Below are positions 54,784 through 63,679 of a DNA stretch of 64,000 nucleotides, one piece after another. The stretch is from Actinomycetes bacterium (GTDB taxonomy: Bacteria; Actinomycetota; Acidimicrobiia; Acidimicrobiales; Acidimicrobiaceae), in assembly GCA_021826315.1 (NCBI GenBank), contig JAKAZZ010000006.1, positions 1-64,000 of the forward strand. The letters run 5' to 3'. The notes under the pieces were generated by a model. That model was not told the origin of the DNA. It saw only the letters and a list, made by a program, of their open reading frames with translations, and did no database searches. Positions within the stretch are counted from its first letter, which is position 1. Every line of letters begins with the position of its first letter. The translations under genes and the position numbers were made by a program.

Positions 54784-56073
54784 GTGGCAATCGCAGGTCA
54801 GACTCCTATTCAAGAGATCGAGCGCATGGTACAGTCGGCGGCTCAATCAAGCCCTGATGATCTGACGCTAGAGCAAAATAGAAATCTGCTAAATCGAGTC
54901 ATTACCAATGAAATTGACAGGTGGCAAACTCTAAATGCTTCATATCCCCTTAGCCCCGATACCTACGAGTACATAACACAACGTGTGATCTCGAACATCG
55001 TGGGGTACGGACCTCTCGACAGCCTTTTTGCTGATGAGGACGTTTGGGAGGTCATTGTAAATGCAGCCGACTCAATCTTCGTAAAGCGCCACTCAAGCGG
55101 CACCTCCTACCACAGCGACTCGTTCCACGATACCGACCACCTCCGACGCACCCTTGCAAAACTCCTAGCCGAACTAGGGGTCAACCAAAGAAAGCTCGAA
55201 GCGTACGACGGAATCCAGGATGTTCAACTGCGTAACGATGCACGCCTTCACCTAGTCCATCCAGATCTAAATAAAGAGTCGACCTTTTCGCTCAATATAA
55301 GAAAATACAACGGCGTCAAAGTTAGATCAATAGATGAGTTGGTAGAGCGCTCAATGTTGAGTCGAGAGGCAGCTTCATTTCTCATTGAAGCACAGCGTTG
55401 CGGCCTTTCGATAGTCTTCTCCGGCCCACCAGGCTCTGGCAAGACTACCCTACTATCGTCGTTAGCAAATGAGCTTCCCGCAAAGACACGGGTTGTAATT
55501 GCCGAAGAGGTTCTTGAAACCGTCGTGGATCTTCCAAACGTTACCCACCTTCAATCACGACCTGAACGTGGTGGTGCGAACGGAGTCGATCTTCGTAGAA
55601 TCGCCAGCGCCTTTTTGCGGATGTCTCCAGATCTCGCAATCGTCGGCGAGGTGAGAGACAGTGAGGTACTTCCATTAATTATGACGCTCACCTCAGGGGT
55701 GCCAGGGTACACTACGATCCACTCCTCGAATGCTCGAGCGACACTATCTCGGCTGCGCCTTCTCCTGCTACTCTCTGGTGCACCACTAACGAACGCCACT
55801 GCATCGGCTTTGGTCAGCGAAGCCATCGATATTGTCGTCTTTGCATCAAGGGCGGACGGCACGCCAAAGGTACGAGAAATCATCGCAATCGAAGATATGG
55901 CAGCTGGGTCTGAGGGGACATTTACAACCACAACTCTCTTTCAGATGGAGGGTGGGCGCCTACAACCAACCTCAATATCGCCCTTTAGGATCCGAGAGCG
56001 AGCGAAGGCGCGTGGAACCCGCTTGAACTTTGAGGCTGGCGACTCCTACTCACAGGTCGTAGGGGGTATATAA
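54784..56073 (+). CDS. tadA: Tad pilus secretion ATPase TadA/CpaF
   Basis: A hexameric ATPase of about 429 residues that powers assembly of Tad/Flp-type pili. An N-terminal helical domain (VISNIVGYGPLDSLFADEDVWEVIVNAADSIFVKRH) precedes the RecA-like core with Walker A SGPPGSGKTTLL, Lys220, and an Asp box (VVIAEEVLETVVDLPNVTHL). SPDLAIVGEVRDSE is Walker B, and YTTIHSSNARATLSRLR is the His box. The start is GTG 54784 with ggagg eight bases upstream. An earlier ATG at 54697 lacks such a site. tadB follows after one base. Confidence 0.93.
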   Translation: MAIAGQTPIQEIERMVQSAAQSSPDDLTLEQNRNLLNRVITNEIDRWQTLNASYPLSPDTYEYITQRVISNIVGYGPLDSLFADEDVWEVIVNAADSIFVKRHSSGTSYHSDSFHDTDHLRRTLAKLLAELGVNQRKLEAYDGIQDVQLRNDARLHLVHPDLNKESTFSLNIRKYNGVKVRSIDELVERSMLSREAASFLIEAQRCGLSIVFSGPPGSGKTTLLSSLANELPAKTRVVIAEEVLETVVDLPNVTHLQSRPERGGANGVDLRRIASAFLRMSPDLAIVGEVRDSEVLPLIMTLTSGVPGYTTIHSSNARATLSRLRLLLLLSGAPLTNATASALVSEAIDIVVFASRADGTPKVREIIAIEDMAAGSEGTFTTTTLFQMEGGRLQPTSISPFRIRERAKARGTRLNFEAGDSYSQVVGGI

Positions 56074-56074
56074 A

Positions 56075-56977
56075 GTGGTCTCATTAATAATTGGGCTCTG
56101 CTCCGCCCTAGTCGCGGTTGGCATTGCGCTTCTTCCACAAATCGCTAAGAAGCCAACTACAGCTACGTTTCCTGGGGAGCGCGTTTCGCCTTGGAAGTCA
56201 AGATTGCTCAAGCAGATCCCCAAAGGCCTCACAACCCGCGAGCTAACTACTGCCATTGCGCTCGCTCTAACAACAACTACTTCCTTTTCAATCATGATCG
56301 CCTCACCGCTTCCCTTGATCACAGCACCGATTATCTTCTCAAAGATTGCGGCGGCTATCGACCGTGCAAAGCTCGAAAAATTGCGCAAGGAGGCCGCTTC
56401 GGAGTGGCCAAATATCCTTTCAGAGCTTCACCTTCGGATCACTGCCATGGGTGCCCCAATCCACCATGGCCTCTTTTCAGCGGCAAAGAGCGCGAAGGCG
56501 ACACTACGTAACGCATTCGACCAATCGGAGCGTACTTTCGCCATTACCAACTCGATCGAATTGGCACTCGACAACCTCTATCGCGATATACCATTCACAA
56601 CCACATTTCGAGTGGTGGAGGCTCTCAAAGTCGTTTTAGAAGTTCCTGGTGGAGATATCGCTGGCATCATTCTCGACCTCAAGGAAGACCTAGAACGAGA
56701 GTGGCGTCAACATAGCGAATTTGAGGCGCGCCTCAAAGGTGTCAAGTTCGCTCGCAACTTCGTTGTCATCGTTCCAATTGCCATGTTTCTCGCAGGAGCT
56801 TCAATTGGTGGCTTCGGATCCTACCGAGGCCTCGCCTCTATAGTTACGCTATCACTGAGCGCGATCGTGGTCTTCGTTTGCTGGGTTATCGTCTCCAAGA
56901 TGACAAGTAGCTCCACTCTCTACAAAGGCGATATCGACTTCATTGGGAGTGCGCTTCGAAAAAGGGTAGAGCGATGA
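56075..56977 (+). CDS. tadB: Tad pilus inner-membrane platform protein TadB
   Basis: A 300-residue membrane protein of the T2SS-F family. An N-terminal helix (LIIGLCSALVAVGIALLP) and a central pair (TTTTSFSIMIASPLPLITAPIIF) come before a cytosolic helical domain, WPNILSELHLRITAMGAPIHHGLFSAAKSA, and a C-terminal pair (FVVIVPIAMFLAGASIGGF and IVTLSLSAIVVFVCWVIVS). It forms the platform on which TadA acts. The GTG start at 56075 follows aggggg. Its stop overlaps tadC as ATGA. Confidence 0.88.
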   Translation: MVSLIIGLCSALVAVGIALLPQIAKKPTTATFPGERVSPWKSRLLKQIPKGLTTRELTTAIALALTTTTSFSIMIASPLPLITAPIIFSKIAAAIDRAKLEKLRKEAASEWPNILSELHLRITAMGAPIHHGLFSAAKSAKATLRNAFDQSERTFAITNSIELALDNLYRDIPFTTTFRVVEALKVVLEVPGGDIAGIILDLKEDLEREWRQHSEFEARLKGVKFARNFVVIVPIAMFLAGASIGGFGSYRGLASIVTLSLSAIVVFVCWVIVSKMTSSSTLYKGDIDFIGSALRKRVER

Positions 56978-57795
56978 CCGTTGAACTGGCCGAGTACATT
57001 GCCCTAATAGTAAGTAGTCTCGTCGTCGCCGTTGAGGCAAAAAAGGTTTTGAATCGAAGGGCAAATAAAGGCAAGCGTATAGAGCGCCACGTAGATGCAT
57101 CGCGAGACAAAGGATACAACGCCGCCGCGAAACCGCAGAGGCCGTGGCTACAGGAGGAGATACTAGCTGATCGAGCGCGAATCAGGCAAAGGCTAATTGT
57201 GGCAGTCGTTGCCTCGCTTCTCGCAGATATTGCCATATTTGACTTGAATCGACGACTATTTCTCTTTGCACTCATGATCGAATCAGTCCTCGTTCCTCTT
57301 TTAGCCGTAGCTGATGCCGCATCAAAGATTCGCAATGAACTTCGTCAAAGAGTCGAAATAGAGTCGAATCTGCCACTAGAGATCGAAAAACTCGCGCTGT
57401 ACCTTGGTAGTGGCCTCTCCCTCAACAGCTCCTTTTATCGCCTAGCGAAGACCTCTAGCACAGAGACTCGCGCCGTATTTATCTTTATTGCCCAAGGTCT
57501 CCAGAGCGGACTTCCGGTAGGCGAAGTTCTAGAAGAGTGCTACCTGCGCTTTCCAACCGATTCAATAAGGCGTATCACGAACCTTTTGGCGGGAGGAGCG
57601 AGCGGAGGAGACCTTGTCAGGGTTACACGCGAAGAGGCTGCAAACCAGCGAGGAGTACGCCACCTCAATGCGCTCGCAAAAATGGAAAAGGTAACTCAAT
57701 CAGTCTGGATTCCCATCACCATCGCCGCCCTGCTGCCGGGCATAGCGATCGTATTCATCCCGTTCTTCTCAATCCTTACTTCCTTGAAGGGTTAA
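56974..57795 (+). CDS. tadC: Tad pilus inner-membrane platform protein TadC
   Basis: A 273-residue T2SS-F family membrane protein, partner of TadB. One N-terminal helix (YIALIVSSLVVAVEA) is followed by a basic cytosolic stretch, then two helices (LIVAVVASLLADIAIF and FALMIESVLVPLLAVA), the F domain (LPLEIEKLALYLGSGLSLNSSFYRLAKTS, GLPVGEVLEECYLRFP) and a terminal helix pair (WIPITIAALLPGIAIVFIPFF). Its ATG overlaps the tadB stop by four bases. Confidence 0.87.
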   Translation: MTVELAEYIALIVSSLVVAVEAKKVLNRRANKGKRIERHVDASRDKGYNAAAKPQRPWLQEEILADRARIRQRLIVAVVASLLADIAIFDLNRRLFLFALMIESVLVPLLAVADAASKIRNELRQRVEIESNLPLEIEKLALYLGSGLSLNSSFYRLAKTSSTETRAVFIFIAQGLQSGLPVGEVLEECYLRFPTDSIRRITNLLAGGASGGDLVRVTREEAANQRGVRHLNALAKMEKVTQSVWIPITIAALLPGIAIVFIPFFSILTSLKG

Positions 57796-57890
57796 TCCTC
57801 CCAAAACAATGAATTAAAGAACTTATCGACCCTCGCGTCCTCATTTTTACCTCGAACTAATCGATGCAAATCGAAGAAAGAGAATCTTCC

Positions 57891-58127
57891 ATGTGGGTAT
57901 TTAGGGTTATCTCGGCAGCGTATGGTCTATTTGGAGTCGTTGCGGGCGCTATTCAAAACAGAGTTGAAAAGGTGGCTGCATCAGACGCAGGTGAAGGCGT
58001 AGTCTCGGCCGCTATTGCAGTTTTGATCTTCGCATTTCTCGGCGTCATACTATGGGTCGCTTTCAAAGCAACCATGGGCACAGCTACGACGACGATCAAC
58101 GCACAAGTCGCGAGACTAGGTCAGTGA
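57891..58127 (+). CDS. Flp-type prepilin-like small protein
   Basis: A 78-residue protein with a short leader ending in DAGEGVVSAAIAVLIFAFLGVILWVAF. A glycine-glutamate pair ahead of a hydrophobic helix recalls Flp prepilins and the DUF4244-type pilins of actinobacterial Tad loci, cleaved by a prepilin peptidase, which is not in the window. ATG 57891 has gaaagagaa upstream, and ATG 57864 would add nine residues. It is the best candidate for the major pilin. Its stop overlaps the next start as GTGA. Confidence 0.7.
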   Translation: MWVFRVISAAYGLFGVVAGAIQNRVEKVAASDAGEGVVSAAIAVLIFAFLGVILWVAFKATMGTATTTINAQVARLGQ

Positions 58128-58486
58128 CGCAAATGAGCAAGGAGGAGGGAAGCGGTGTAGTTGCCTCGATCATTTCAATGACGATCGCCTTGACGCTGAT
58201 CGCCCTTCTCCTCTCAACCTTCGAATTGGCATCTACGAAGATAAGGAGTTCGGCTACGGCAAATGACGTCGCCCGACTAATCGGCGGTTATCAATTTCGA
58301 AGCGGAGCTATAGGTCAATCTTCGGTCGACGCCACCCTCACAGCCGACCTAGGATCGCTAAATTCCAGATGCAGCCCAACATACATAATTGGCCAACCAG
58401 AGTCAAAGGTTACGATAACGTGCCAAGTAAAGTTACTCTCATTCGTTCCAATCGTCGTGACGTCCTCATCTCTCATTTGGAATTGA
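58124..58486 (+). CDS. TadE-like pseudopilin (first)
   Basis: A 120-residue protein from GTG 58124, which overlaps the preceding stop. A short polar head, EEGSGVV, leads into a hydrophobic helix, ASIISMTIALTLIALLLSTFELA, followed by an exported domain with two cysteines (RCSP and TCQV), probably a disulfide. The G-x-V-V-x-x-I pattern repeats that of the small pilin before it. It is likely a minor pilin or TadE-like assembly protein, by position and shape rather than by strong motif. Its stop overlaps the next start as TTGA. Confidence 0.65.
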   Translation: MTQMSKEEGSGVVASIISMTIALTLIALLLSTFELASTKIRSSATANDVARLIGGYQFRSGAIGQSSVDATLTADLGSLNSRCSPTYIIGQPESKVTITCQVKLLSFVPIVVTSSSLIWN

Positions 58487-58899
58487 AAGATGAACCAGAA
58501 ACAAAGTGGAGAAAACGTCTAGGTGACGATGCAGGAGTGGTCGATGTCGCGATTGCCACAGTATCAATCGTTATCTGCCTTTTGCTAGCTGCTACGATCT
58601 TCGCCCTAACTGCGACTTCGACACGAATCAACGACGCTGCAGTACAAGTAGCACGAAACGAAGCCAGAGCAATCGAGAGGTCAAACACGTATTTGAATAG
58701 CGCGTCGCTACAACAGATTGCAACAGATACAGTAGGGTCACTAACTTCCATATCTATCTCAACAGAGGCGATAGCTCTCGGAGGTACGTGTCCTTCGGAG
58801 TACTACGCCATCTACGTAAAATCACAGCAGCTTCCCTTTATCACTTCAAGCATGACTGAGACGGTGCCCATTGGATTGAACCTAGGCGGCTGTCAATGA
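58483..58899 (+). CDS. TadE-like pseudopilin (second)
   Basis: A 138-residue protein whose start is TTG 58483, sharing bases with the TGA of the previous gene. The charged head DEPETKWRKRLGDDAGVV precedes the helix DVAIATVSIVICLLLAATIFALTA, then an external domain with a cysteine pair (GGTCPSEYY and GGCQ). It has the same architecture as its neighbours and is probably a minor pilin. Earlier in-frame codons up to 58369 overlap the previous gene heavily and are not used. Its stop overlaps the next start as ATGA. Confidence 0.65.
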   Translation: MKDEPETKWRKRLGDDAGVVDVAIATVSIVICLLLAATIFALTATSTRINDAAVQVARNEARAIERSNTYLNSASLQQIATDTVGSLTSISISTEAIALGGTCPSEYYAIYVKSQQLPFITSSMTETVPIGLNLGGCQ

Positions 58900-59432
58900 C
58901 GATCCATAAAATCTGCTTATTAACAAATCCTATGACGGCTTCTCGCCGGAAATTAATCGAACGTAGATACACCCCTAAAGCAATTTGCGACGATCGGGGA
59001 ACGATTCTCATAATCGCTCCCTTTATCTTGTTAGTCACACTCACACTCGCAAGCATCGTGATTGACCTCAACGCGATCTACACAGCCAAGACCGCACTCC
59101 AAGATCGAATCCAAGCTATCGCTTCTGCGGCAGCCAATCAGGTAAGCCCGGGAAATCTCTACGGCAGAGGTGAAATCTCAATAGACCAGGCTCGAGCGGA
59201 ATCTCTCGTATCACAGCAGCTAACTTCGAACATTGGAGACTTAGCCATCAGCAGCTATCAGATCAACTCAACCCTTAACTCCGTCTGCATAAGGGCAACC
59301 GCAACGTTCGTACTTCCCGCGTTAGCGCCGATCATCGACTCAATAGTTTCGCCAACGGTGCAAGCCAATGCAGTAGCAGTCCTTCCAAACCCAATTTCGC
59401 AATCTGCGGCTACTACAATTTGCACGCCATAA
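58896..59432 (+). CDS. TadG/TadE-like pilus assembly protein
   Basis: A 178-residue protein with a basic cytosolic head, the DDRGTILIIAPFILLVTLTLASIVIDL membrane segment and an external part, KTALQDRIQAIASAAANQVSPG. This head-plus-helix layout (R/D-R-G-x-x, then an apolar helix and AxxAAxxAA) is the mark of TadG/TadE proteins that hold the Tad machine in the envelope. It has an ATGA overlap with the gene before. It is the last member of the tightly coupled tad run. Confidence 0.7.
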   Translation: MTIHKICLLTNPMTASRRKLIERRYTPKAICDDRGTILIIAPFILLVTLTLASIVIDLNAIYTAKTALQDRIQAIASAAANQVSPGNLYGRGEISIDQARAESLVSQQLTSNIGDLAISSYQINSTLNSVCIRATATFVLPALAPIIDSIVSPTVQANAVAVLPNPISQSAATTICTP

Positions 59433-59501
59433 CTTGAAAATTATTGGATGTCCTACTATTAAATATTTAGTAGCCTTACACCATCATCGCGAAGGGATTA
59501 A

Positions 59502-60464
59502 ATGGACGGCGCACTTATCGCTAATGTAAAGGTATGGACACCAAGTAACCAATATTTATCAAGCGGATCGAATTTTGATCTATTTTCACTTATCGAAAGT
59601 GAGAATTGCCAGATCATTTATCAACGCATATCCGATGGCAGCATCGTGACGTCGGAGGTACTTCCCCTCGTAATAGGCGTCAACAAGATTGAGGTCCCAA
59701 CTCGAGTACCAGATGCGATCAATGTGATAGCGAGTGTGGACAATACACGGATCAATATAACTCCACGCCGCTTTGGGGCAACCAGATTGACCAATTTTAG
59801 AGATGCTGGTGGTCTGCCGCTCCTTGAAGAAGGGGTAATGGTTCGAAATAGATACTACCGTTCCGAAAATCTCTCGAAGGTAGATGGCAAAGACATCGCC
59901 TTCTTTGGCGAACTCGGCATCAAAAGGGTCGTCGATTTGAGGAAACCCGAAGAGAAGCTTACGGCACCAACCCCGAATGAATTACGAGACAAAGTTACAG
60001 TCGTAGAGGTGCCAATATCTAGCAAAATCGCTGGCTTTGACGACGGTCTGGACGCGATATTAACTAAGAAAATATCTTCTATTAATTCTGAAGATATGGC
60101 CGAAATGTACCTAGAAATACTAGATGAATACTCCGATAGTCTTATCGAATTAGCGCAACAGACGATCGACTTCTCGAATGGATCGACTTTAATCCATTGC
60201 ACCGCTGGTAAAGATCGCACCGGAATGCTCGTGGCACTAATTCAACTTGCTCACGGAGTGGCCAAAGAGTACGTCTACCACGACTACCTCCTTTCAAACG
60301 CTTATAGGACCCCCTTTCGCATGGAGAGTTTAGGGCCCACGCTGCAGCAAAATGGTATCGACTTCGAAAAGTTCAAGGCGTATCTTTCAGCTCCGCTAGA
60401 GGCGCTCGATGCCGCCTTTGATCATCTTCAAAGTCTTTCAAGCCAACTAACTGTGTCGAACTAG
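59502..60464 (+). CDS. Tyrosine-protein phosphatase (DSP-like, Y_phosphatase3)
   Basis: A 320-residue protein. The first 90 residues form a beta-rich extra domain (VKVWTPSNQYLSSGS, VIGVNKIEVPTR). The phosphatase follows with TNFRDAGGLP, RYYRSENLSKVDGKD, VVDLRKPEEK and the P-loop IHCTAGKDRTGM, Cys233 nucleophile and Arg239 (C-x5-R with Lys-Asp, as in MptpB/Y_phosphatase3). MptpB-like enzymes act on phosphotyrosine and phosphoinositides. It is 69 bases after the tad run on the same strand and may or may not belong to it. Confidence 0.87.
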   Translation: MDGALIANVKVWTPSNQYLSSGSNFDLFSLIESENCQIIYQRISDGSIVTSEVLPLVIGVNKIEVPTRVPDAINVIASVDNTRINITPRRFGATRLTNFRDAGGLPLLEEGVMVRNRYYRSENLSKVDGKDIAFFGELGIKRVVDLRKPEEKLTAPTPNELRDKVTVVEVPISSKIAGFDDGLDAILTKKISSINSEDMAEMYLEILDEYSDSLIELAQQTIDFSNGSTLIHCTAGKDRTGMLVALIQLAHGVAKEYVYHDYLLSNAYRTPFRMESLGPTLQQNGIDFEKFKAYLSAPLEALDAAFDHLQSLSSQLTVSN

Positions 60465-60675
60465 GCACCATATTTTAGTTTGTTACCAAATTATTAATTG
60501 GGAAATCTCGCTATCACAAAGTCACCCGTAACGTGATTCGTCAATACCAGAAATCTTTAGTGACATTTTTCTAAAAAATTCTTGCCTCGTTTGGACATGA
60601 AGTCAATTAAATGCCTATTATCGTGACGCTTCAACAAATCGTGAAGTTTGTCATATTGATTTATAAGGGGGATCA

Positions 60676-62673
60676 ATGCCTGAGTTGCCGGAGGATTCTG
60701 GGGTAACCATTGAGGCACTCATGGACGAGCAGAGGACCTTTGCGCCCTCTCCCTCGTTCAGTGAGCAAGCAAACATCTCTTCTCCTTCGATCTACGAAGA
60801 GGGAGAGGACTACGTATCGTTCTGGGAGAAGCAGGCCGATCGAATTGCATGGCGAACTCCATGGAGTCAAGTTCTCGATTGGAGCAATGCGCCATTCGCA
60901 AAGTGGTACGTAGATGCAAAACTGAATGTAACTGAGAGCTGTCTTGATCGTCACCTTGAGACCAAGGGTGACAAGGTAGCCTTCCACTTCGAAGGCGAAC
61001 CAGGTGACTCTCGTACAATCACCTACCGAGAGCTATACCATGAAGTAAACAAGTTTGCGAACGGGCTAGAGTCCCTCGGAGTTCAAAAGGGCGACCGTAT
61101 CGCGATCTACATGGGAATGATCCCCGAACTTCCAATCGCACTCCTCGCATCTGCACGCCTTGGCGCGACTCACTCCGTCGTTTTCGGTGGTTTCTCATCG
61201 GACTCTCTTCGTGATCGCATCAACGACGCTGAAGCTAAGGTTCTCATCACCTGCGATGAGGCATGGAGAAATGGCAATCGCATCGCTCTTAAAGAGTATG
61301 CCGACAGCGCCGTCGAAGAGTGCCCAAGCATCGAGAAGGTAGTCGTAGTCGCCCGCACCAACGCAGAGGTAGCAATGGCAGAGGGACGAGACATCTACTA
61401 CCACGACCTCATTGAATCGATGCCAGACGAGAAGGAAGCTACCGAGACGGACTCTGAAGATCCTCTCTTCATCCTCTATACCTCTGGGACAACGGGACGC
61501 CCGAAAGGTATCCAACACTCAACTGGTGGCTATCTAGTCGGAACGTCATTTACTCACCAAAACGTCTTCGACATCAAAGACGATGACATCTATTGGTGCA
61601 CAGCTGACATCGGTTGGGTGACTGGCCACAGCTATATCGTCTACGGGCCGCTGGCTAACGGTTGCACATCTGTCATCTACGAAGGAGTCCCCAACTTTCC
61701 AGACAAGGATCGCTTCTGGGAGATCATCTCTAAGTACAAGGTCACTCAGTTCTACACAGCCCCAACTGCTATTCGTACCTTCATGAAGTGGGGAACCGAG
61801 TTCCCAGAGCGTCACGATCTATCGAGCCTTAAGGTGATTGGAACCGTAGGAGAGCCAATCAACCCTGAGGCATGGATCTGGTACAACGAGACCATCGGCA
61901 AGGGAACCTGCCCAATCGTCGATACTTGGTGGCAGACCGAAACCGGTCACATCATGATCTCGCCACTACCAGGAGTCACCACAACCAAGCCAGGATCTGC
62001 CACGGTACCACTACCAGGCATCGGCGCAGACATCGTCGACGACGAAGGCCATAGTGTTCCTCTTGGCGGCGGCGGTTATCTAGTTCTCAACCATCCTTGG
62101 CCTGGAATGCTCCGCACTATCTACAAAGATCCAGAGCGTTTCAAAGAGACCTATTGGGGCCGCTTCTCGAAGCCGGAAGAGAACAAGTGGATCTACTTCG
62201 CTGGTGACGGCGCAAAGCGTGACACCGATGGTTACTTCTGGCTACTCGGACGAGTTGACGACGTCATGAACATCTCAGGTCACCGAATCTCAACGCTCGA
62301 GGTCGAGTCTGCTCTCGTAGATCACCACTCGGTAGCTGAAGCCGCTGTTGTTGGACGTAACGATGCGATCACCGGCCAAGCTATCGCAGCCTTCGTAACC
62401 CTCAAGGGCAACGTCGAAGGTAACGAGGTCCTCCTCCAGGAACTTCGCGAACACGTAGCAACAAAGATCGGAAAGATTGCTCGCCCTGCGTCAATCGTCT
62501 TCACCGATGAACTACCGAAGACGAGGTCAGGAAAGATCATGAGGCGACTTCTACGTGATATCTCAGAACAGCGAAAGCTCGGAGACGTCACCACGCTTGC
62601 CAACGCCGACGTGGTACGTGAGATCGCCGAGAGGGCGCAGAACCAAGCAGCTTCACAAGCTTCCCAAGAGTAA
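60676..62673 (+). CDS. acsA: Acetyl-CoA synthetase
   Basis: The 665-residue AMP-forming acetate:CoA ligase. It activates acetate to acetyl-CoA in two steps, via acetyl-AMP. Motifs: the N-terminal [18 protein letters not shown], the P-loop [22 protein letters not shown], a WWQTETGH acetate-pocket motif, and [16 protein letters not shown] at the hinge. [11 protein letters not shown] follows, with Lys620 as the residue usually controlled by acetylation. The ATG at 60676 is behind aagggggatca. An acetate transporter gene lies 250 bases downstream on the same strand, so uptake and activation are linked. Confidence 0.96.
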   Translation: MPELPEDSGVTIEALMDEQRTFAPSPSFSEQANISSPSIYEEGEDYVSFWEKQADRIAWRTPWSQVLDWSNAPFAKWYVDAKLNVTESCLDRHLETKGDKVAFHFEGEPGDSRTITYRELYHEVNKFANGLESLGVQKGDRIAIYMGMIPELPIALLASARLGATHSVVFGGFSSDSLRDRINDAEAKVLITCDEAWRNGNRIALKEYADSAVEECPSIEKVVVVARTNAEVAMAEGRDIYYHDLIESMPDEKEATETDSEDPLFILYTSGTTGRPKGIQHSTGGYLVGTSFTHQNVFDIKDDDIYWCTADIGWVTGHSYIVYGPLANGCTSVIYEGVPNFPDKDRFWEIISKYKVTQFYTAPTAIRTFMKWGTEFPERHDLSSLKVIGTVGEPINPEAWIWYNETIGKGTCPIVDTWWQTETGHIMISPLPGVTTTKPGSATVPLPGIGADIVDDEGHSVPLGGGGYLVLNHPWPGMLRTIYKDPERFKETYWGRFSKPEENKWIYFAGDGAKRDTDGYFWLLGRVDDVMNISGHRISTLEVESALVDHHSVAEAAVVGRNDAITGQAIAAFVTLKGNVEGNEVLLQELREHVATKIGKIARPASIVFTDELPKTRSGKIMRRLLRDISEQRKLGDVTTLANADVVREIAERAQNQAASQASQE

Positions 62674-62742
62674 CGACCTTACTTCGAGGGATTAGCGTCA
62701 GCGGTGGCCAAAAGCCAAACCAGGCGCGAATTTGACAGATGG

Positions 62743-62766
62743 GCTACCCCTAATGAAAGGGGTAGC
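62743..62766. terminator. Hairpin between acsA and the acetate transporter gene
   Basis: GCTACCCC at 62743-62750 pairs with GGGGTAGC at 62759-62766, about 70 bases after the acsA stop. No T-run follows. It could slow transcription or trim the message end. Confidence 0.45.
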
Positions 62767-62922
62767 TACTAAGTCATCTAGACCACTTAGGTGGTTTGGG
62801 ACTGGTCTTTATTGAAAGTCGGGAGAGTGCAAGGATGTGCTCGAATTGGCAGGCCCTTTTCACTCCCGATAATTGATAGGACCTTATTGGGGGAACTTTG
62901 TCAGAAAGGGCAGAGAAAACAA

Positions 62923-63504
62923 ATGGCAGATAACACGCCTAGTGTTGCAGATCCAGGACCGTTAGGTCTTGCCGGTTTCGCAATGACAACTTTCGTTCTG
63001 AGCGTTTTCAACGCCGGACTTCTCGATGGAAAACTGCAGGGAGTCGTACTTCCACTTGCACTCTTCTACGGTGGCATCGCACAGATCCTCGCCGGAATGT
63101 GGGAGTTCAAGAGGAACAACCTCTTTGGTGCAGTTGCATTCACATCATACGGTGCCTTTTGGCTAGCCTTCTGGTACCTAATCGAGCACGCAAGCACGAT
63201 CTTGGTAGGATCCGATGCCAACAAGGCAGTCGGCCTCTTCCTACTCGCGTGGACGATCATAACGGTCATCCTGCTTGTAGCTACGACTGGAACTAACGGG
63301 TTTCTACTAACGCTCTTCGCAGTGTTGACCGTTACTTTCGTCTTCTTGACTATCGGCAACTTTGCTAACTCCACCGGAATCATCAAGGTTGGTGGGTACT
63401 TCGGTCTTGCAACCGCCGCCATCGCTTGGTACGGCGTGCTAGCAAACGTTACCAATGCAACCCGTGGGAAAGTAATTTTCCCGCTCTTCCCATTCAAGAA
63501 GTAA
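62923..63504 (+). CDS. Acetate uptake transporter (AceTr, GPR1/FUN34/YaaH family)
   Basis: A 193-residue membrane protein with six helices. It opens with DPGPLGLAGFAMTTFVLSVFNAGLL, close to the family's NPAPLGL signature, then GGIAQILAGMWEFKRNN, FGAVAFTSYGAFWLAFWYL and FLLAWTIITVILLVATTG. Members carry acetate or succinate with protons. ATG 62923 follows an aaaggg site. Longer in-frame starts add a non-family tail. It is behind acsA, which would use the incoming acetate, and is followed by a strong terminator. Confidence 0.92.
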   Translation: MADNTPSVADPGPLGLAGFAMTTFVLSVFNAGLLDGKLQGVVLPLALFYGGIAQILAGMWEFKRNNLFGAVAFTSYGAFWLAFWYLIEHASTILVGSDANKAVGLFLLAWTIITVILLVATTGTNGFLLTLFAVLTVTFVFLTIGNFANSTGIIKVGGYFGLATAAIAWYGVLANVTNATRGKVIFPLFPFKK

Positions 63505-63581
63505 CTAGTAGCTCTGCTATCTAGTTAGCAATGGACGCTTTCAGGGGCAATAATGCCTCTAGAGGCGGTGAGGGATTCGAA

Positions 63582-63619
63582 AAAGGGGGGCACCTAGATA
63601 AATCTAGGTGCCCCCCTTT
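63582..63619. terminator. Strong bidirectional terminator after the acetate transporter
   Basis: AAAGGGGGGCACCTAGAT at 63582-63599 pairs with its exact inverse at 63602-63619 across a two-base loop, an 18-pair stem with A and T ends. It separates the transporter gene from the convergent gene at the right edge. Confidence 0.9.
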
Positions 63620-63679
63620 GAATTTAACTGAAGTGCTGAGATCTACGCTCTATTGCATCTTTCACCCTTCGAAAGGTAC

